Assembly: GCA_046346845.1 (NCBI GenBank)
Contig: JAXMHH010000001.1
Location: 496,001-560,000, forward strand
DNA: 64,000 bases
DNA from: DSSB01 sp046346845
GTDB taxonomy: Bacteria; UBA10199; DSSB01
Direction of reading: 5' to 3'
The notes beneath the pieces were generated by a model. That model was not told where the DNA came from. It saw only the letters and a list, made by a program, of their open reading frames with translations, and ran no database searches. The stretch's first letter is position 1; every line of letters begins with the position of its first letter. Both the position numbers and the translations under genes were made by a program. Below, piece by piece: positions 31,181-41,000 of this stretch.

Positions 31181-31599
31181 AGCGGGCGTAGACGGCAAAA
31201 GACAAGACCCAGGCAAAGGCTCCACAGAGCGCGGCAAAACACCGCCTGCAGGACACTCAAGATTCTTTTGAGATTAAAAAAGCGAAAGGTAGGATAGAGG
31301 GATCAGAAAGGAGAAAAGAGGGCAGAAAAAAAAGAGGTCAGAGCAGACTTCGATTTCTCTCCATCTACTCCGACCCGGGGGCACACTTTGTATTTTGTTT
31401 TATCTGAGGACTTTTTCTTTCCTCAGCGGCGTCTCTCGACGCACGCCAAGACTAGATTGCATCCTCTGTGCCACCCGGGATCTACAACCTCAACTAGCTG
31501 ATTTTATTTAGAACTTTACTTTTGCGACTCAAAACCAACTAGTTTATATATATCCAGATTCTATAATTCAATTTCAAATTATAAAAAAGAGCCGCTTCT
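31181..31599. other. intergenic region upstream of the CoA-transferase gene
   Basis: No gene or conserved RNA is seen in these ~420 bp. Purine-rich and then AT-rich sequence leads to the promoter at 31522. Confidence 0.5.
31522..31550 (+). promoter_or_regulatory. sigma-70-type promoter
   Basis: TTGCGA (31522-31527), 17 bp, then TATATA (31545-31550), about 50 bp before the CoA-transferase start. Confidence 0.55.
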
Positions 31600-32982
31600 A
31601 TGCAAAACTCAGAAATCTACCAGAGCAAGAAAATCACCTTGGAGGAATTTCTGAACCGGCTGCGCCCCGAGGACTATCTCAGCACCTCGATCGCCGCCGG
31701 TCAGCCTCGTACCCTACTCCAGCAATTAAGTGAACTAAAAAATCCGCGCGCGCTAAAAATCTTCACCGGCCTGCTCGCCTTCCCCTACCCCTGCCTTACC
31801 AATCCGGCGATCGAGGCGGTGAGCGGATATTTCGGGCCCATCGAGCGCATGCTCAACGACAACGGCTTCAACATGTCTTACCAGCCGCTCCCCTTTAACG
31901 GCTTCGAGAAGTGGGTCGAGACCTTTCCGCCGCGCGTGGTGATGACCACGCTCTCGCCGATGGATGAAGCGGGCTACCTCTCCTTCGGAGTCGATGCCGA
32001 GGCAGCCTACGTCCCCTTCCTCAAGGCCTGCCGCGATCCGGACCGCCTCGCCATCGCCGAGGTCAACGCCCGCATGCCGGTGGTGCGAGGGCTGCCCGAG
32101 CTCGGGGACAATAAGGTCCACGTGAAGGAGCTGAGCGCCTTGGTCGAGTCCGACATGAGCCTGCTCGAGGCTCCCGAAGCGGAGGCCAACGAGGTCGAGA
32201 AAAAAATCGCCGAGCACGTGGTCAAGCTGCTGCGCTCGGGCGATACCCTGCAATTCGGGATCGGCGCCATCCCCGACCAGGTCGCGCGCTACCTCACCCA
32301 GACCGAGCTGGGGGATTTCGGCGTGCATTCCGAGCTGATCAGCAACGGCTTCCTCACCTTGCTGGAGTCCGGGAAGATCAGCAACCGGCTCAAGGGCGTG
32401 CACGAGGGCAAGACCCTGTTCGCCTTCGCCCTGGGCGCGCAAAAGCTCTACGACTTCCTGGACGAGCGCAAGGGAAACAACCGCGGCAGCGTCCTGGCCG
32501 CGCCCGTCTCCTACGTCAACAACCCTTCGCTGATCGCCCAGCACCGCAACATGGTGAGCATCAACTCCGGCTTCATGGTGGATTTCTCCGGACAGATCTG
32601 TTCCGAGGCCATCGGCGAGCGCCAGTACAGCGGGGTCGGCGGCCAGTTGAACTTCGTCGAAGGCTCCTTTTTCAGCCCCGGGGGCCGGAGCATTCTCTGC
32701 ATCAAGTCGACCGTCACCCTCGGGGACAAGCGCTTTTCCAACGTCGTCGACGCCTTCCCGCCCGGCTCCATCGTGACGACGCCCCGTCACTACGTGCAAT
32801 GGGTGGTCACGGAATACGGCGCCGTCAACCTGTTCGGCCTCACCGACGAGGAGCGGCCCGCAGCCTTGATCCAAATCGCGCACCCCGATTTTCGCGACGA
32901 GCTGATGAAGCAGGCCCGGGAGCGCGATCGGCTCTATTATCACTCGCGGCTATCACGGGAGGCTGGGCCGAAACCGGGCTAA
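31600..32982 (+). CDS. acetyl-CoA hydrolase/CoA-transferase family protein
   Basis: This 460-residue protein matches the AcH/4-hydroxybutyrate CoA-transferase family. An N-terminal domain has MTTLSPMDEAGYLSFGV. The nucleotide-fold C-domain carries LQFGIGAIPDQVARYL, DFGVHSELISNGFL and the highly conserved QYSGVGGQLNFVEG followed by TVVTTPR-like and VTEYGAVNLFG. It would move CoA between short-chain acids or hydrolyse acyl-CoA. Substrate cannot be read from sequence. It is apparently monocistronic; the next gene lies 43 bp on without a clear ribosome site. Confidence 0.88.
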   Translation: MQNSEIYQSKKITLEEFLNRLRPEDYLSTSIAAGQPRTLLQQLSELKNPRALKIFTGLLAFPYPCLTNPAIEAVSGYFGPIERMLNDNGFNMSYQPLPFNGFEKWVETFPPRVVMTTLSPMDEAGYLSFGVDAEAAYVPFLKACRDPDRLAIAEVNARMPVVRGLPELGDNKVHVKELSALVESDMSLLEAPEAEANEVEKKIAEHVVKLLRSGDTLQFGIGAIPDQVARYLTQTELGDFGVHSELISNGFLTLLESGKISNRLKGVHEGKTLFAFALGAQKLYDFLDERKGNNRGSVLAAPVSYVNNPSLIAQHRNMVSINSGFMVDFSGQICSEAIGERQYSGVGGQLNFVEGSFFSPGGRSILCIKSTVTLGDKRFSNVVDAFPPGSIVTTPRHYVQWVVTEYGAVNLFGLTDEERPAALIQIAHPDFRDELMKQARERDRLYYHSRLSREAGPKPG

Positions 32983-33025
32983 TTTTCGTGGACAGCGCCC
33001 GGGCTTCTCCCTAGATTGAATTCAA

Positions 33026-34039
33026 ATGGACGGCACTTTGAACATCTTCCTGACCGGCGCCGCCGGCTTCATCGGCTCCAATACGGTCGAGGCGCTGCTG
33101 GCCGAGGGGCATCGCGTGGTGGGCTTCGACAACCTCGCCCCGGTCTATTCCGTCGAGAAAAAGCGTCACAACCTCTCCCTCTTGCAAGGATTGGCCGCCG
33201 GCACGGGGCAATTCGAGTTTTGCGAGGGCGACCTGCGGCACCCGGAGACCCTCCGCAAGGCGATGGAGCGCGAGCCCTTCGACGCGGTCATCCACCTCGC
33301 CGCCATGGCGGGGGTGCAGCCCTCGATCGCCGACCCCAAGCTCTATGTCGACGTCAACGTCGGCGGCACGCTCAACGTCCTTGAGATCGCCCGCGCCTTG
33401 GGGATTAAGGCCGTCGTCGCGGCCTCCTCCAGCAGCGTCTACGGCTCCAATAAAAAACTGCCGTTCAGCGAGAGCGACCCCGTCGACCACCCCATCTCGC
33501 CCTACGCGGCCACCAAGAAGGCCGGCGAGCTGATCGCCCACACCTATCATCATCTGCACGGCATGAGCGTCGCGAACCTGAGATTCTTCACCGTCTACGG
33601 CCCACGGCAGCGCCCCGACCTCGCCATCTACAAGTTCACCCGGGCCATGCTGGCCGGCCGCGAGATCACGCTTTACGGGGACGGCAGCAGCCGGCGCGAC
33701 TACACCTATATCGACGACTGCGTCTCCGGCATCCTCGCGGCAACCCGCTGGACCCTCGCCGGCAGCCGAAGCGAGCCCCGCTTCGACATCTTTAACCTCG
33801 GAGAATCCCAGACCGTCTCCTTGCTCGAACTCGTATCCCTCTTGGAAAAAAACCTGGGCCTGAAGGCCAAGCGACGGCACGCCGACTATCTCCCTGGCGA
33901 CGTCTTCGCCACCTTCGCCGACATCTCCCATTCCCGGGCGGTGCTCGGCTACGATCCTAAAGTGAAAATCGAGGCCGGCATCGCCAAATTCTGCGAATGG
34001 TACCTGCGGGAAGAACAGGGAAAGCCCTGGGAGATCTAA
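33026..34039 (+). CDS. NAD-dependent sugar-nucleotide epimerase (UDP-glucuronate epimerase-like)
   Basis: This 337-residue short-chain dehydrogenase has Rossmann motif TGAAGFIGSN, conserved HLAAMAGV, catalytic SSSSVYG and Y-x-x-x-K as YAATKKAGE. RFFTVYGPRQRPDLAI and the C-terminal substrate domain resemble UDP-glucuronate 4-epimerases. It should supply a nucleotide sugar for surface polysaccharide. The PhnD-like gene starts 14 bp after it. Confidence 0.88.
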   Translation: MDGTLNIFLTGAAGFIGSNTVEALLAEGHRVVGFDNLAPVYSVEKKRHNLSLLQGLAAGTGQFEFCEGDLRHPETLRKAMEREPFDAVIHLAAMAGVQPSIADPKLYVDVNVGGTLNVLEIARALGIKAVVAASSSSVYGSNKKLPFSESDPVDHPISPYAATKKAGELIAHTYHHLHGMSVANLRFFTVYGPRQRPDLAIYKFTRAMLAGREITLYGDGSSRRDYTYIDDCVSGILAATRWTLAGSRSEPRFDIFNLGESQTVSLLELVSLLEKNLGLKAKRRHADYLPGDVFATFADISHSRAVLGYDPKVKIEAGIAKFCEWYLREEQGKPWEI

Positions 34040-34053
34040 ACGGAAGAAGCGCC

Positions 34054-34860
34054 ATGAAAAAATTTGCCATCGTCACCCTCAGCTTGAGACTCCTGCTCGG
34101 CACCGCCATCGCCCAAGCCGCGCCGCTCAAGATTTTATTCTTCTATCCGGGCGGCCAAGGCAGCCAGGAAGCCGCACAGCCCCTGCTCGACTCCTTCGCC
34201 GAATCCCTCAAGCAGGCGAGCGGCGGGAAGATCGACGCGGCCGTCACCTATCTCTCCGATAAAGAGGCGGGGCTCCAATTCATCAAGACCGAAAAACCGG
34301 CTGCGGCGATCCTGAGCCTCGACACCTACCTCCAATATGCCCCGGCCTGGGGGGCCACCATGGTCGCCAAGACCCTGCAGTTGCCCAGCGGCGATGGCAC
34401 CGACCAGTATTTTATCGTCGGCGCGAAGGGGACCTCCCTGCCCAGCGGCGGAAAAATCTCCGTGCTTTCCTCGCGGCCCCTGGACCCAAGCTTCCTCGCG
34501 CAAAAACTCTTCCCCAGCCTCAAGGGCGCCGAATTCGCCGTGGCCCCGCTGCGGAACACCATGGGTGCCCTGCGCGCCGTGGGAATGGGGGAAAAGCCCG
34601 ACCTGATCCTGCTCGACCAATACGAATGGGCCAATGTCTCGCGCCTGCGCACCGCCTGGGTCGCGGGCCTGGCCCCCCTCGCCAGCTCGGCGAAGATCTC
34701 CAGCGCCCCGGTGGTGGTCTTTCCCGACCAGATGCCGGCGGGCTTGAAGGCCGACTTCGAAAAGGCCCTAGTCCAACTGGGGCAAAACTCCGCCGCCCAG
34801 GCCACCCTCCGCGAATTGCGGATGAAGGGCTTTAAGGCGGCTGCCAGCCCCGAGCTCTAG
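34054..34860 (+). CDS. periplasmic PhnD/SBP-like protein
   Basis: ATG 34054 gives a 268-residue protein with signal peptide MKKFAIVTLSLRLLLGTAIAQA. The mature part follows the type 2 periplasmic-binding fold of PhnD-like proteins: a first strand KILFFYPGG, a middle ISVLSSRPLDPSFLAQKLFP and DLILLDQYEW. No ABC permease or ATPase is nearby, so it may serve as a sensor or work with a distant transporter. It follows the epimerase closely and may be co-transcribed. Confidence 0.7.
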   Translation: MKKFAIVTLSLRLLLGTAIAQAAPLKILFFYPGGQGSQEAAQPLLDSFAESLKQASGGKIDAAVTYLSDKEAGLQFIKTEKPAAAILSLDTYLQYAPAWGATMVAKTLQLPSGDGTDQYFIVGAKGTSLPSGGKISVLSSRPLDPSFLAQKLFPSLKGAEFAVAPLRNTMGALRAVGMGEKPDLILLDQYEWANVSRLRTAWVAGLAPLASSAKISSAPVVVFPDQMPAGLKADFEKALVQLGQNSAAQATLRELRMKGFKAAASPEL

Positions 34861-34976
34861 ACCTGTACAAAATCACAGGCGAATTCGCCCCCTTAGAAAA
34901 AAGAACAAGGATCGCGGCAACTTATCCCGTAGGCCGACGATAATCCTCTTGTTCCGGTCCGACGAAAAGGGACCTT

Positions 34977-35420
34977 ATGAAAAAGGACGCAGGTGTAATG
35001 CACTCCATGAACTTTCACACCGAAGACAGCGATTTTGACTCTAAATCTCCTGAATCTTCCTTCAGCATTTCCCTGGCCGAGGGCCAAGAGATCGTGGCGG
35101 TCGATTACGAGGAAAACCCCAACCTGCTCCTCGAGATCGAAGAGTTTCGCAACGTGATCGGGCTCAACTCTCCCGTGCAGGCCGGCATCATGGTCAACCA
35201 CGACAGCAGCTGTTGGATCACCAATCTGGGCCGCAGCGGCACCACCGAGGTGTACCGCCCCTTCAACAAGACCTATCGCAAGCTCGCCCGCCAACAGGTC
35301 GCCTACCTGCGGCACGGCGACTTCGTCGGTTTTTACGGCGCCTTTTATCGGGTGGAATTCGAGGACAACAAGCTCTGCCTCATCCCCGTCGACTTCCTCG
35401 CCAAGCCCCGCTTTCAGTAA
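34977..35420 (+). CDS. FHA-like domain protein
   Basis: This 147-residue protein starts after AAGGGACCTT. About residues 25-140 look like a divergent FHA fold: VNHDSSCWITNLGRSGTTEV fits the S..H..I....DL.S.NGT part, and LRHGDFVGFYGAFYRVEF fits the L..GD.I.IG...F end. The phosphothreonine-binding GR-S-H residues are not fully conserved, so binding is uncertain. No signal peptide. It lies just upstream of the operon whose last protein has several FHA-like domains and may be a soluble partner. Confidence 0.6.
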   Translation: MKKDAGVMHSMNFHTEDSDFDSKSPESSFSISLAEGQEIVAVDYEENPNLLLEIEEFRNVIGLNSPVQAGIMVNHDSSCWITNLGRSGTTEVYRPFNKTYRKLARQQVAYLRHGDFVGFYGAFYRVEFEDNKLCLIPVDFLAKPRFQ

Positions 35421-35887
35421 GCCTGGCCGAAATCCGCAAAATCCCCATGAATCTGCCGCAGGGCCTCGTATAAGACGACCCCGACCGAGGTCGAGAGATT
35501 GAGGCTGCGGGTCGGTCCCCACATCGGGATGGCGTAGAGCCGCTCCGCGTACCGCGCCAGGATTTCCTCCGGTAAACCCTTGGTCTCGCAGCCGAATACC
35601 AGGAAATCCCCCTGGGAATAGCGAGGGGCCGTGTAGGGCCGCCGCGCCTTCTTGGTAAAGAAGTAAAGGTTGGCCTCGGGATGGGCGGCGCCAAAAGCCC
35701 CCCAGTCCTCGTGGTAGGAAATTTCCAAATACTTCCAATAGTCCAGTCCGGCCCGCTTCAAGGTCGCATCGTCCGTATCGAAACCCAGGGGCCGGATCAG
35801 GTGGAGATGGGTCCGGGTGGCCACGCAGAGGCGGGCGACATTGCCGGTGTTGGGGGGAATCTGCGGTTGGTAGAGGACAACATTCAT
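35414..35887 (-). CDS. trmL: tRNA (cytidine/uridine-2'-O-)-methyltransferase TrmL
   Basis: This 157-residue SPOUT methyltransferase has N-terminus MNVVLYQPQIPPNTGNVARL, the knot motifs FGCETKGLPEEIL and IPMWGPTRSLNLSTSVGVVLYEA. It methylates the 2'-O of the wobble base of tRNA-Leu isoacceptors. ATG 35887 is set by the family N-terminus and length. Its end overlaps the convergent FHA-like gene by 7 bp. Confidence 0.95.
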   Translation of the reverse strand: MNVVLYQPQIPPNTGNVARLCVATRTHLHLIRPLGFDTDDATLKRAGLDYWKYLEISYHEDWGAFGAAHPEANLYFFTKKARRPYTAPRYSQGDFLVFGCETKGLPEEILARYAERLYAIPMWGPTRSLNLSTSVGVVLYEALRQIHGDFADFGQAY

Positions 35888-35905
35888 AAAAACCTTGCCA
35901 ATCGA

Positions 35906-35924
35906 AAATTTTGCGCCTATCTGC
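35906..35924. promoter_or_regulatory. motif resembling the kinase-activator operator
   Basis: aaattttgc, four bases, then atctgc resembles aaattttgc, three bases, atctgc at the start of the kinase-activator gene. It lies 155 bp before the giant-protein operon. No -24/-12 promoter was found between it and 36079, so the relation is weak. Confidence 0.25.
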
Positions 35925-36078
35925 GGCCCGCGAACGGAGCGGCCCACGCCGCCCTAGGAGCGGGTTTGCGGGCGCGAATGCCGTGCCCTTAGCCTGCTTG
36001 GCGGGCATAACGCAACCTCTCCTGTTTTTACCCGATAAAGTCGGCATCCATCCACGGGGGCACGCGTGGAGTAGACGA

Positions 36079-37995
36079 ATGACACCGCCCTTGCCCCCTG
36101 GATCCTCCTCTGGGACCTCGCGCCCAGCCCCCGATCCAGCACGCGCCTCGACTGAAGCCCCTGCGGCCTCGGACTTGCCTGCCGTCGCCCCGCTGCGCCT
36201 CTCCGTCGAAGGCAGCTACCTAGCGCTGGGCCCGGCGGGATTTCCCGCGCGCGCCGGGCTGCTTTTCAGTTACCGCCCCAACTATTTTCTCGGTCTGGGC
36301 CTCCACGCCGACACCAATTTCAGCGACCACTTCAGCGCCACGGGCCGGCTGGAGGCGATCTGGCCTGCCCACCGTTACTTTCATTTGGAGGGCGCCCTGG
36401 AGCTCGGCGCCCGCGCCTTGATCAACCAAAGCCAGAGGATCCAAGGCGCTCCGCAGGTCCTCTCCGGCGCCGCCTTCACCTTCGGCGCCGAGGTGGCGGC
36501 TTCCTTCCCGCTTTCGGACGCCTTCGGCATCTCCGCCTTCGCCCGTTTCTTCTATTCCCCGGGCGGCGGTTTCTCAACCCCGTCCCCCGACATGGCCGGT
36601 CCCGCGCGCGGCGTCTCCTTTGACGGCGGAGAAATCTTGGTCGGCCTCCGCTTGGACTTTTATCCACCGGTTGGCCGCCCCCATCGTGCCGCGCCGGTCG
36701 AGCCGGATACGGCGCCTCCGCGGCGCGAGGCCGAAGCGGCACCCCCCGCGCCGCGCGAAACCTTGCGGGATTTTGAAACCACCGTCGCCGACATCCTGCG
36801 CGAGACGCCGGAAGGCCATGGCACCGCCGATGCGGGCGCCCCGCCCGCCGACGCCTCGGCCACTCCTCCGCCCGATGGCGGCACCGACGCCGCCACGACC
36901 ACGGATGCCGGATCCGCCGACGCCGGAGTTCCCGCGACTACCGGTGCGGACCGCGAGGAGATCCTCGCCCTGCAGCGCGAGATCCAGGCCCTGACGGGAT
37001 CCGTCTCCTCCCTCGAGACCGAGATCGAGGCGGCTACCCAGATTCGCACCGACCTAAGCATCGGCCAGGAGACCGGCCAATCCTTCCATATCCGCATCGA
37101 TCGACTCTATGACGGATTGACGGACCGACCCGTCCGCCTCGACACGGCGGAGTTGGGCAATTTCATCCGGGAGTTCCGGACGGCGCTCCACGACAGCGAC
37201 CAGCTGCGCCTGCTGATCCAATCCTCCACTGAAAGTTTCGGCCCCGCCATCCTGCAAAACCTGACGGTATTCCGCGACACCCTGACCCGCTACCAGCGCG
37301 GTCTCCCGGTCCGGGCCTCGGGCGACGCCCTCAGCCGCAGCGCCCTCGACGAACCGCTCACGCAGCTCGGGGCCCTGATCCTAGAAATACAAAACCTCCG
37401 CAGCCGGCTCGAGACCACGGAGCCGCCGGCCTCCCAGATGAGCCTGTGGCGGGTCCGCATGGCGCGAATCCGAGAGCACATCGACCAACTGCGCCCCCGC
37501 CTCAGCGAGGAGCGGGCCCGGTCCCTGGAAGACCTCTACAGCCGCCTCGACCGTGGCTTCACCAACCTGACCGAGCGCTTGGAGGAGGCCAATCGCAACT
37601 GGATGGTGTCCCGCGCCCTGTTCAGCCACTACACCAATTTCCGGGCGGCGCGACGGCCCGCGCAGGCCCTCGCGGCGCTGCGGGCGATGCGCGACGAGCT
37701 GCTCGGCGCGCCCGCCTCCTACCGCCGGCAGCGCGAACGCAACATCGCGACCCTGCGCAATGTCTTGGATGAATTCGTGCAACGCCGCAGCGCCCATCCG
37801 GTCGCCGCCTGGAGCGAGGCGCGCAACTTGGCGATCGAGATCCTGCGTTGGATCGACCCGAGCTACTCCCCTCCCCCCTTGGCGGAGGCTGCGACCGGGA
37901 CGCGACGGCGCGGTTCCTCGGATGCCAGCGGCACGGAGAGCCCCTTCCGTTTCCGGACGGGGGGAGGCGGCGAACACTCGCGCCGCGATGAATAG
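36079..37995 (+). CDS. giant-operon protein 1: beta-barrel-like plus coiled coil (638 aa)
   Basis: ATG 36079 follows GGAG by seven bases and gives MTPP, the same N-terminus as the next three proteins. Residues 35-195 consist of alternating amphipathic strands (LRLSVEGSYLALGPAG, YFLGLGLHADTNF, GEILVGLRLDFYPP) like an outer-membrane beta barrel, yet no signal peptide is seen. A Pro/Ala/Asp-rich disordered stretch follows at about 200-290. Then comes a long helical region (ILALQREIQALTGSVSSLET and on to the end), probably coiled coil. No known family. First gene of a four-gene operon, 24 bp before the next. Export without a classical signal, or a misread start, are both possible. Confidence 0.75.
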   Translation: MTPPLPPGSSSGTSRPAPDPARASTEAPAASDLPAVAPLRLSVEGSYLALGPAGFPARAGLLFSYRPNYFLGLGLHADTNFSDHFSATGRLEAIWPAHRYFHLEGALELGARALINQSQRIQGAPQVLSGAAFTFGAEVAASFPLSDAFGISAFARFFYSPGGGFSTPSPDMAGPARGVSFDGGEILVGLRLDFYPPVGRPHRAAPVEPDTAPPRREAEAAPPAPRETLRDFETTVADILRETPEGHGTADAGAPPADASATPPPDGGTDAATTTDAGSADAGVPATTGADREEILALQREIQALTGSVSSLETEIEAATQIRTDLSIGQETGQSFHIRIDRLYDGLTDRPVRLDTAELGNFIREFRTALHDSDQLRLLIQSSTESFGPAILQNLTVFRDTLTRYQRGLPVRASGDALSRSALDEPLTQLGALILEIQNLRSRLETTEPPASQMSLWRVRMARIREHIDQLRPRLSEERARSLEDLYSRLDRGFTNLTERLEEANRNWMVSRALFSHYTNFRAARRPAQALAALRAMRDELLGAPASYRRQRERNIATLRNVLDEFVQRRSAHPVAAWSEARNLAIEILRWIDPSYSPPPLAEAATGTRRRGSSDASGTESPFRFRTGGGGEHSRRDE

Positions 37996-38019
37996 TTTTT
38001 TTCCGATGAAGGGTATGGG

Positions 38020-41000
38020 ATGACTCCACCGTTTTTCAGATCTTTCGGCAGGCCCCACGGCGGGGATTTGGCCACCGGCACTTCGCCGATCGGCGAAATC
38101 CGGATCAGCCCCGAGCTGCAGCGCCTGACCGAATTGGTCACGCGCAGCCGGGACCTCGCCGGGGAACGAGGCAGTCGTTCCCTAGCCGATGCCATCCCCA
38201 ATTGCGCGGGCAACCCCGACTGCCGGCCCAACCCCGACTTCCTGCCCGCCGCCATCGACCAAGGCGCGGAGGCGGCCCGGCACAACCCCGCCTTCTACCG
38301 CATGGTGTTGAATTTCCTGGCGGCCCAGCTGCTGCGCACCACGGATCCCGCCGCCCAGCGGGAACTGCGCAACCGCGCGCGACGCATCGCCCGCGAGGCC
38401 CTGACCGCCGTTTCCGACCCCGCCTTCTCGCCGCCCGCCGAGGACGAGGCGCACCTCGACGAGCCGATCCGCACCAAGACGCGGATGCTCTTCGACATCG
38501 CCTGCACCCTAAGCGCCCTGCTGACCGAGCCCGGCTCGGGGGAAACTTCCACGGAAGACCGAAACCTGCTGCGGGATTATTTCCATCAGATTCAAACCGG
38601 CGTGGAGCAAACCAGGGTCCGGAGCGCCCTTAACCCCAACAGCCCGCCCTTTCCCGATTATTTCGAGCACTACGTCCGCGCCCAGGCCGCGATGCTCGAC
38701 AACGACCGGGAGGCCGCCTTCCGCCAGCTATTGGCGACTCGCGCCGAATTTCAGGGAATGGATCCCGAGCGCCGCGAACGGGCCCTGCCGCGCCTGGTCG
38801 AGACCAGCACCGAGCTCGCCCTGCAATCGATGCCGCGAGATCCCGCGGGGGAGCATGTCGAGACCCTGCGCAGCCTGCTCAGCCTGGAGGCCATGGGGTA
38901 TTTTTACCAAGTCGATTTCTCGCTGAGCCGTCCCGAGAGCGAGATGCCCGTCGCCCAGCGCCGCAGCGCGGCCCTCAACCTGGCGGCCGGCGTCTACCTG
39001 AACGCGGGCCTGCCGGCCCCCAACGCCCGGGAGCTAAGCGAAACCCTGGCCAACCTCGGTGACCGCCGGGAGGCGCTGCTGCAGGCGCTGGAAGCCCGCT
39101 ACGGGGCCGATCCCAGTTTCCAGCAGGGCCTGCGCCGGCTCTATTCCGGGAGCCTGGACCAGGCTTCGGGCCGCCGCGCGGTCTTCGAAGAGCTGCTCCG
39201 CGACGCCGCCGAAGTCTCCGGCCATATCGTCTCCCACCGTGACTCCGAGCCCTACCGCCTGGTCCTCGCCCGGGACCGCGAGGGGCGCGCCTTGCCGCAG
39301 GCCCTCGAGGCCCTGAACGCCAATGCGCTGCTCCTGGGCAACCTCCGCTCTTCGCTGGCCCTGCCGGAGGACGCACCGGCCGCGGGCATCGTCCGCCAGC
39401 TCTGCGAGCTGGGCCAACTTTTACCGGTGTTTTTGGAGACCCTGCCGGAGCTGGTGCGCAATGACCCGCAAAACCGGGCCTTCTTCGATGCCATCCGCCG
39501 CGCGGCCCAGGGCTATCGCGGCGACGGAATGCGCAGCAACGTCGAAGGCCCCTTGGTCGACCTCTTGGAGGGTCTCAACGATCAGGCTCGCAGCGACGAC
39601 CGCTATGCCCCGGCCTACCATGCCTTTTTCCAAAGCCTGCAAAACCTCGAGCAGATCGCCCCCGACGCCTCGCTCAGCCCCGCGCTGCGGCAATCGGCAC
39701 GGCGCTACGCCGAGGCCTTGACCGCCTTTTCCGGGGCGCGGGTGCTCCGGCACCTCAGCAGCCCGGAATCCGTCGGCATGCTGGTCGCCGGGGTCGCGCT
39801 CACCGAGCTCGCGCCGATCTGGATGCTGCGCGGCGCCCGCATCCCCTTCCTGCGAGGGGCCGAAGCGGCGGCGGCGGTGCGCGCCAGCGGCGAGCTGGGA
39901 GTCTTCGTGCGGGGCGGACAATTGACCTGGCAAGGCGAACTGGCCGTCGGCCTCGGGGTCGGCGCCGCCATGCACCTGGGCAGCCTGGGCACGCACCTCG
40001 CATTCAACCGCGCCCCCGGCGTGGGTCCCCTCGAGGAATTGAGCCGGCTGGGCCCCGGTACCTTGGCCTTGGGATTTTTGACCTCGAGCCTCGCGATGGG
40101 CGGGACGATTTTGGGGGGCAGGCTGCTGCGCAGCCGGCTCCTGCCGGAGGGCGCCGCGCTGGGCCCCGGCCGCCTGGCCTTGGGCCACGTCGGCCTGCGC
40201 CTGGGAAACTGGGCCCTGGGCGGCGGACTCATGTTAGGCGCCCATTCCGCGACCTCGGCCCTTACCGGACATTCGGCCACGCCGACCGGCGAGCAGGCCG
40301 CCGAAGTATTTCTCTCGATGGCGCTTTGGGACGCGGCCGCCGCGGGCTTGCGCTTCGGGGTCGGTCAGAGCCGGCTGTGGCGCCATCAAGTCGGTCCGTT
40401 CCGCGCCAATCAATTGGTCCGTGAGAACCTCAGCATGATGTTCCGGCTCGCGCCCGAATTGCGCGACCACGAGGCCTTCCTGAATTCCTATCTCCATGCG
40501 CAACTGGACGATCCCGGGCGTTTCCAAGAGATCACCCGCGCGCTGGCCCGGCGGGAGATCCCGCGGCTCAGCGGCGAGGGATCGCGCCGCCGGTTGATCT
40601 TCACTCCGCCGCCGCTGGCCGGCGACGCCCCGCTGACCCGCACCGGCGCGGCGCGCGCCATCTACCAACTCAATCCATCCGACCAGGCCAGGATGCAGCG
40701 GATCCTGAGGTTCATCACCGGCCGCCGGGATCCCAGCGGCATCCGCGCGGTGGAGCTGGAGGTGGAAAACCGCCTCGCCCAAGGGGAAAGCGACCCGGTG
40801 GTCTGGGTCCGCGCCCACCTGGAGGCCGAGAGCATCCGCTTCGAGATCCTCGACGACCGCCCCAGCGACGAGACGCGCGACGGCACCTTCACCATGGACC
40901 GCGAGGGGATACGCATCCTGCAAACCGACAATCCCGTGCTACGCGCCGTCATCGCCAGCTACCAAAACCAGCATTTCAGGCCGATCCTCCCGCCGGCGGC

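Noticed and set aside
31382..31400. GGGCAC followed by TTTGTA as a sigma-54 promoter for the CoA-transferase
   Set aside because: Spacing is wrong and the -12 GC is missing; a better sigma-70 promoter lies at 31522.
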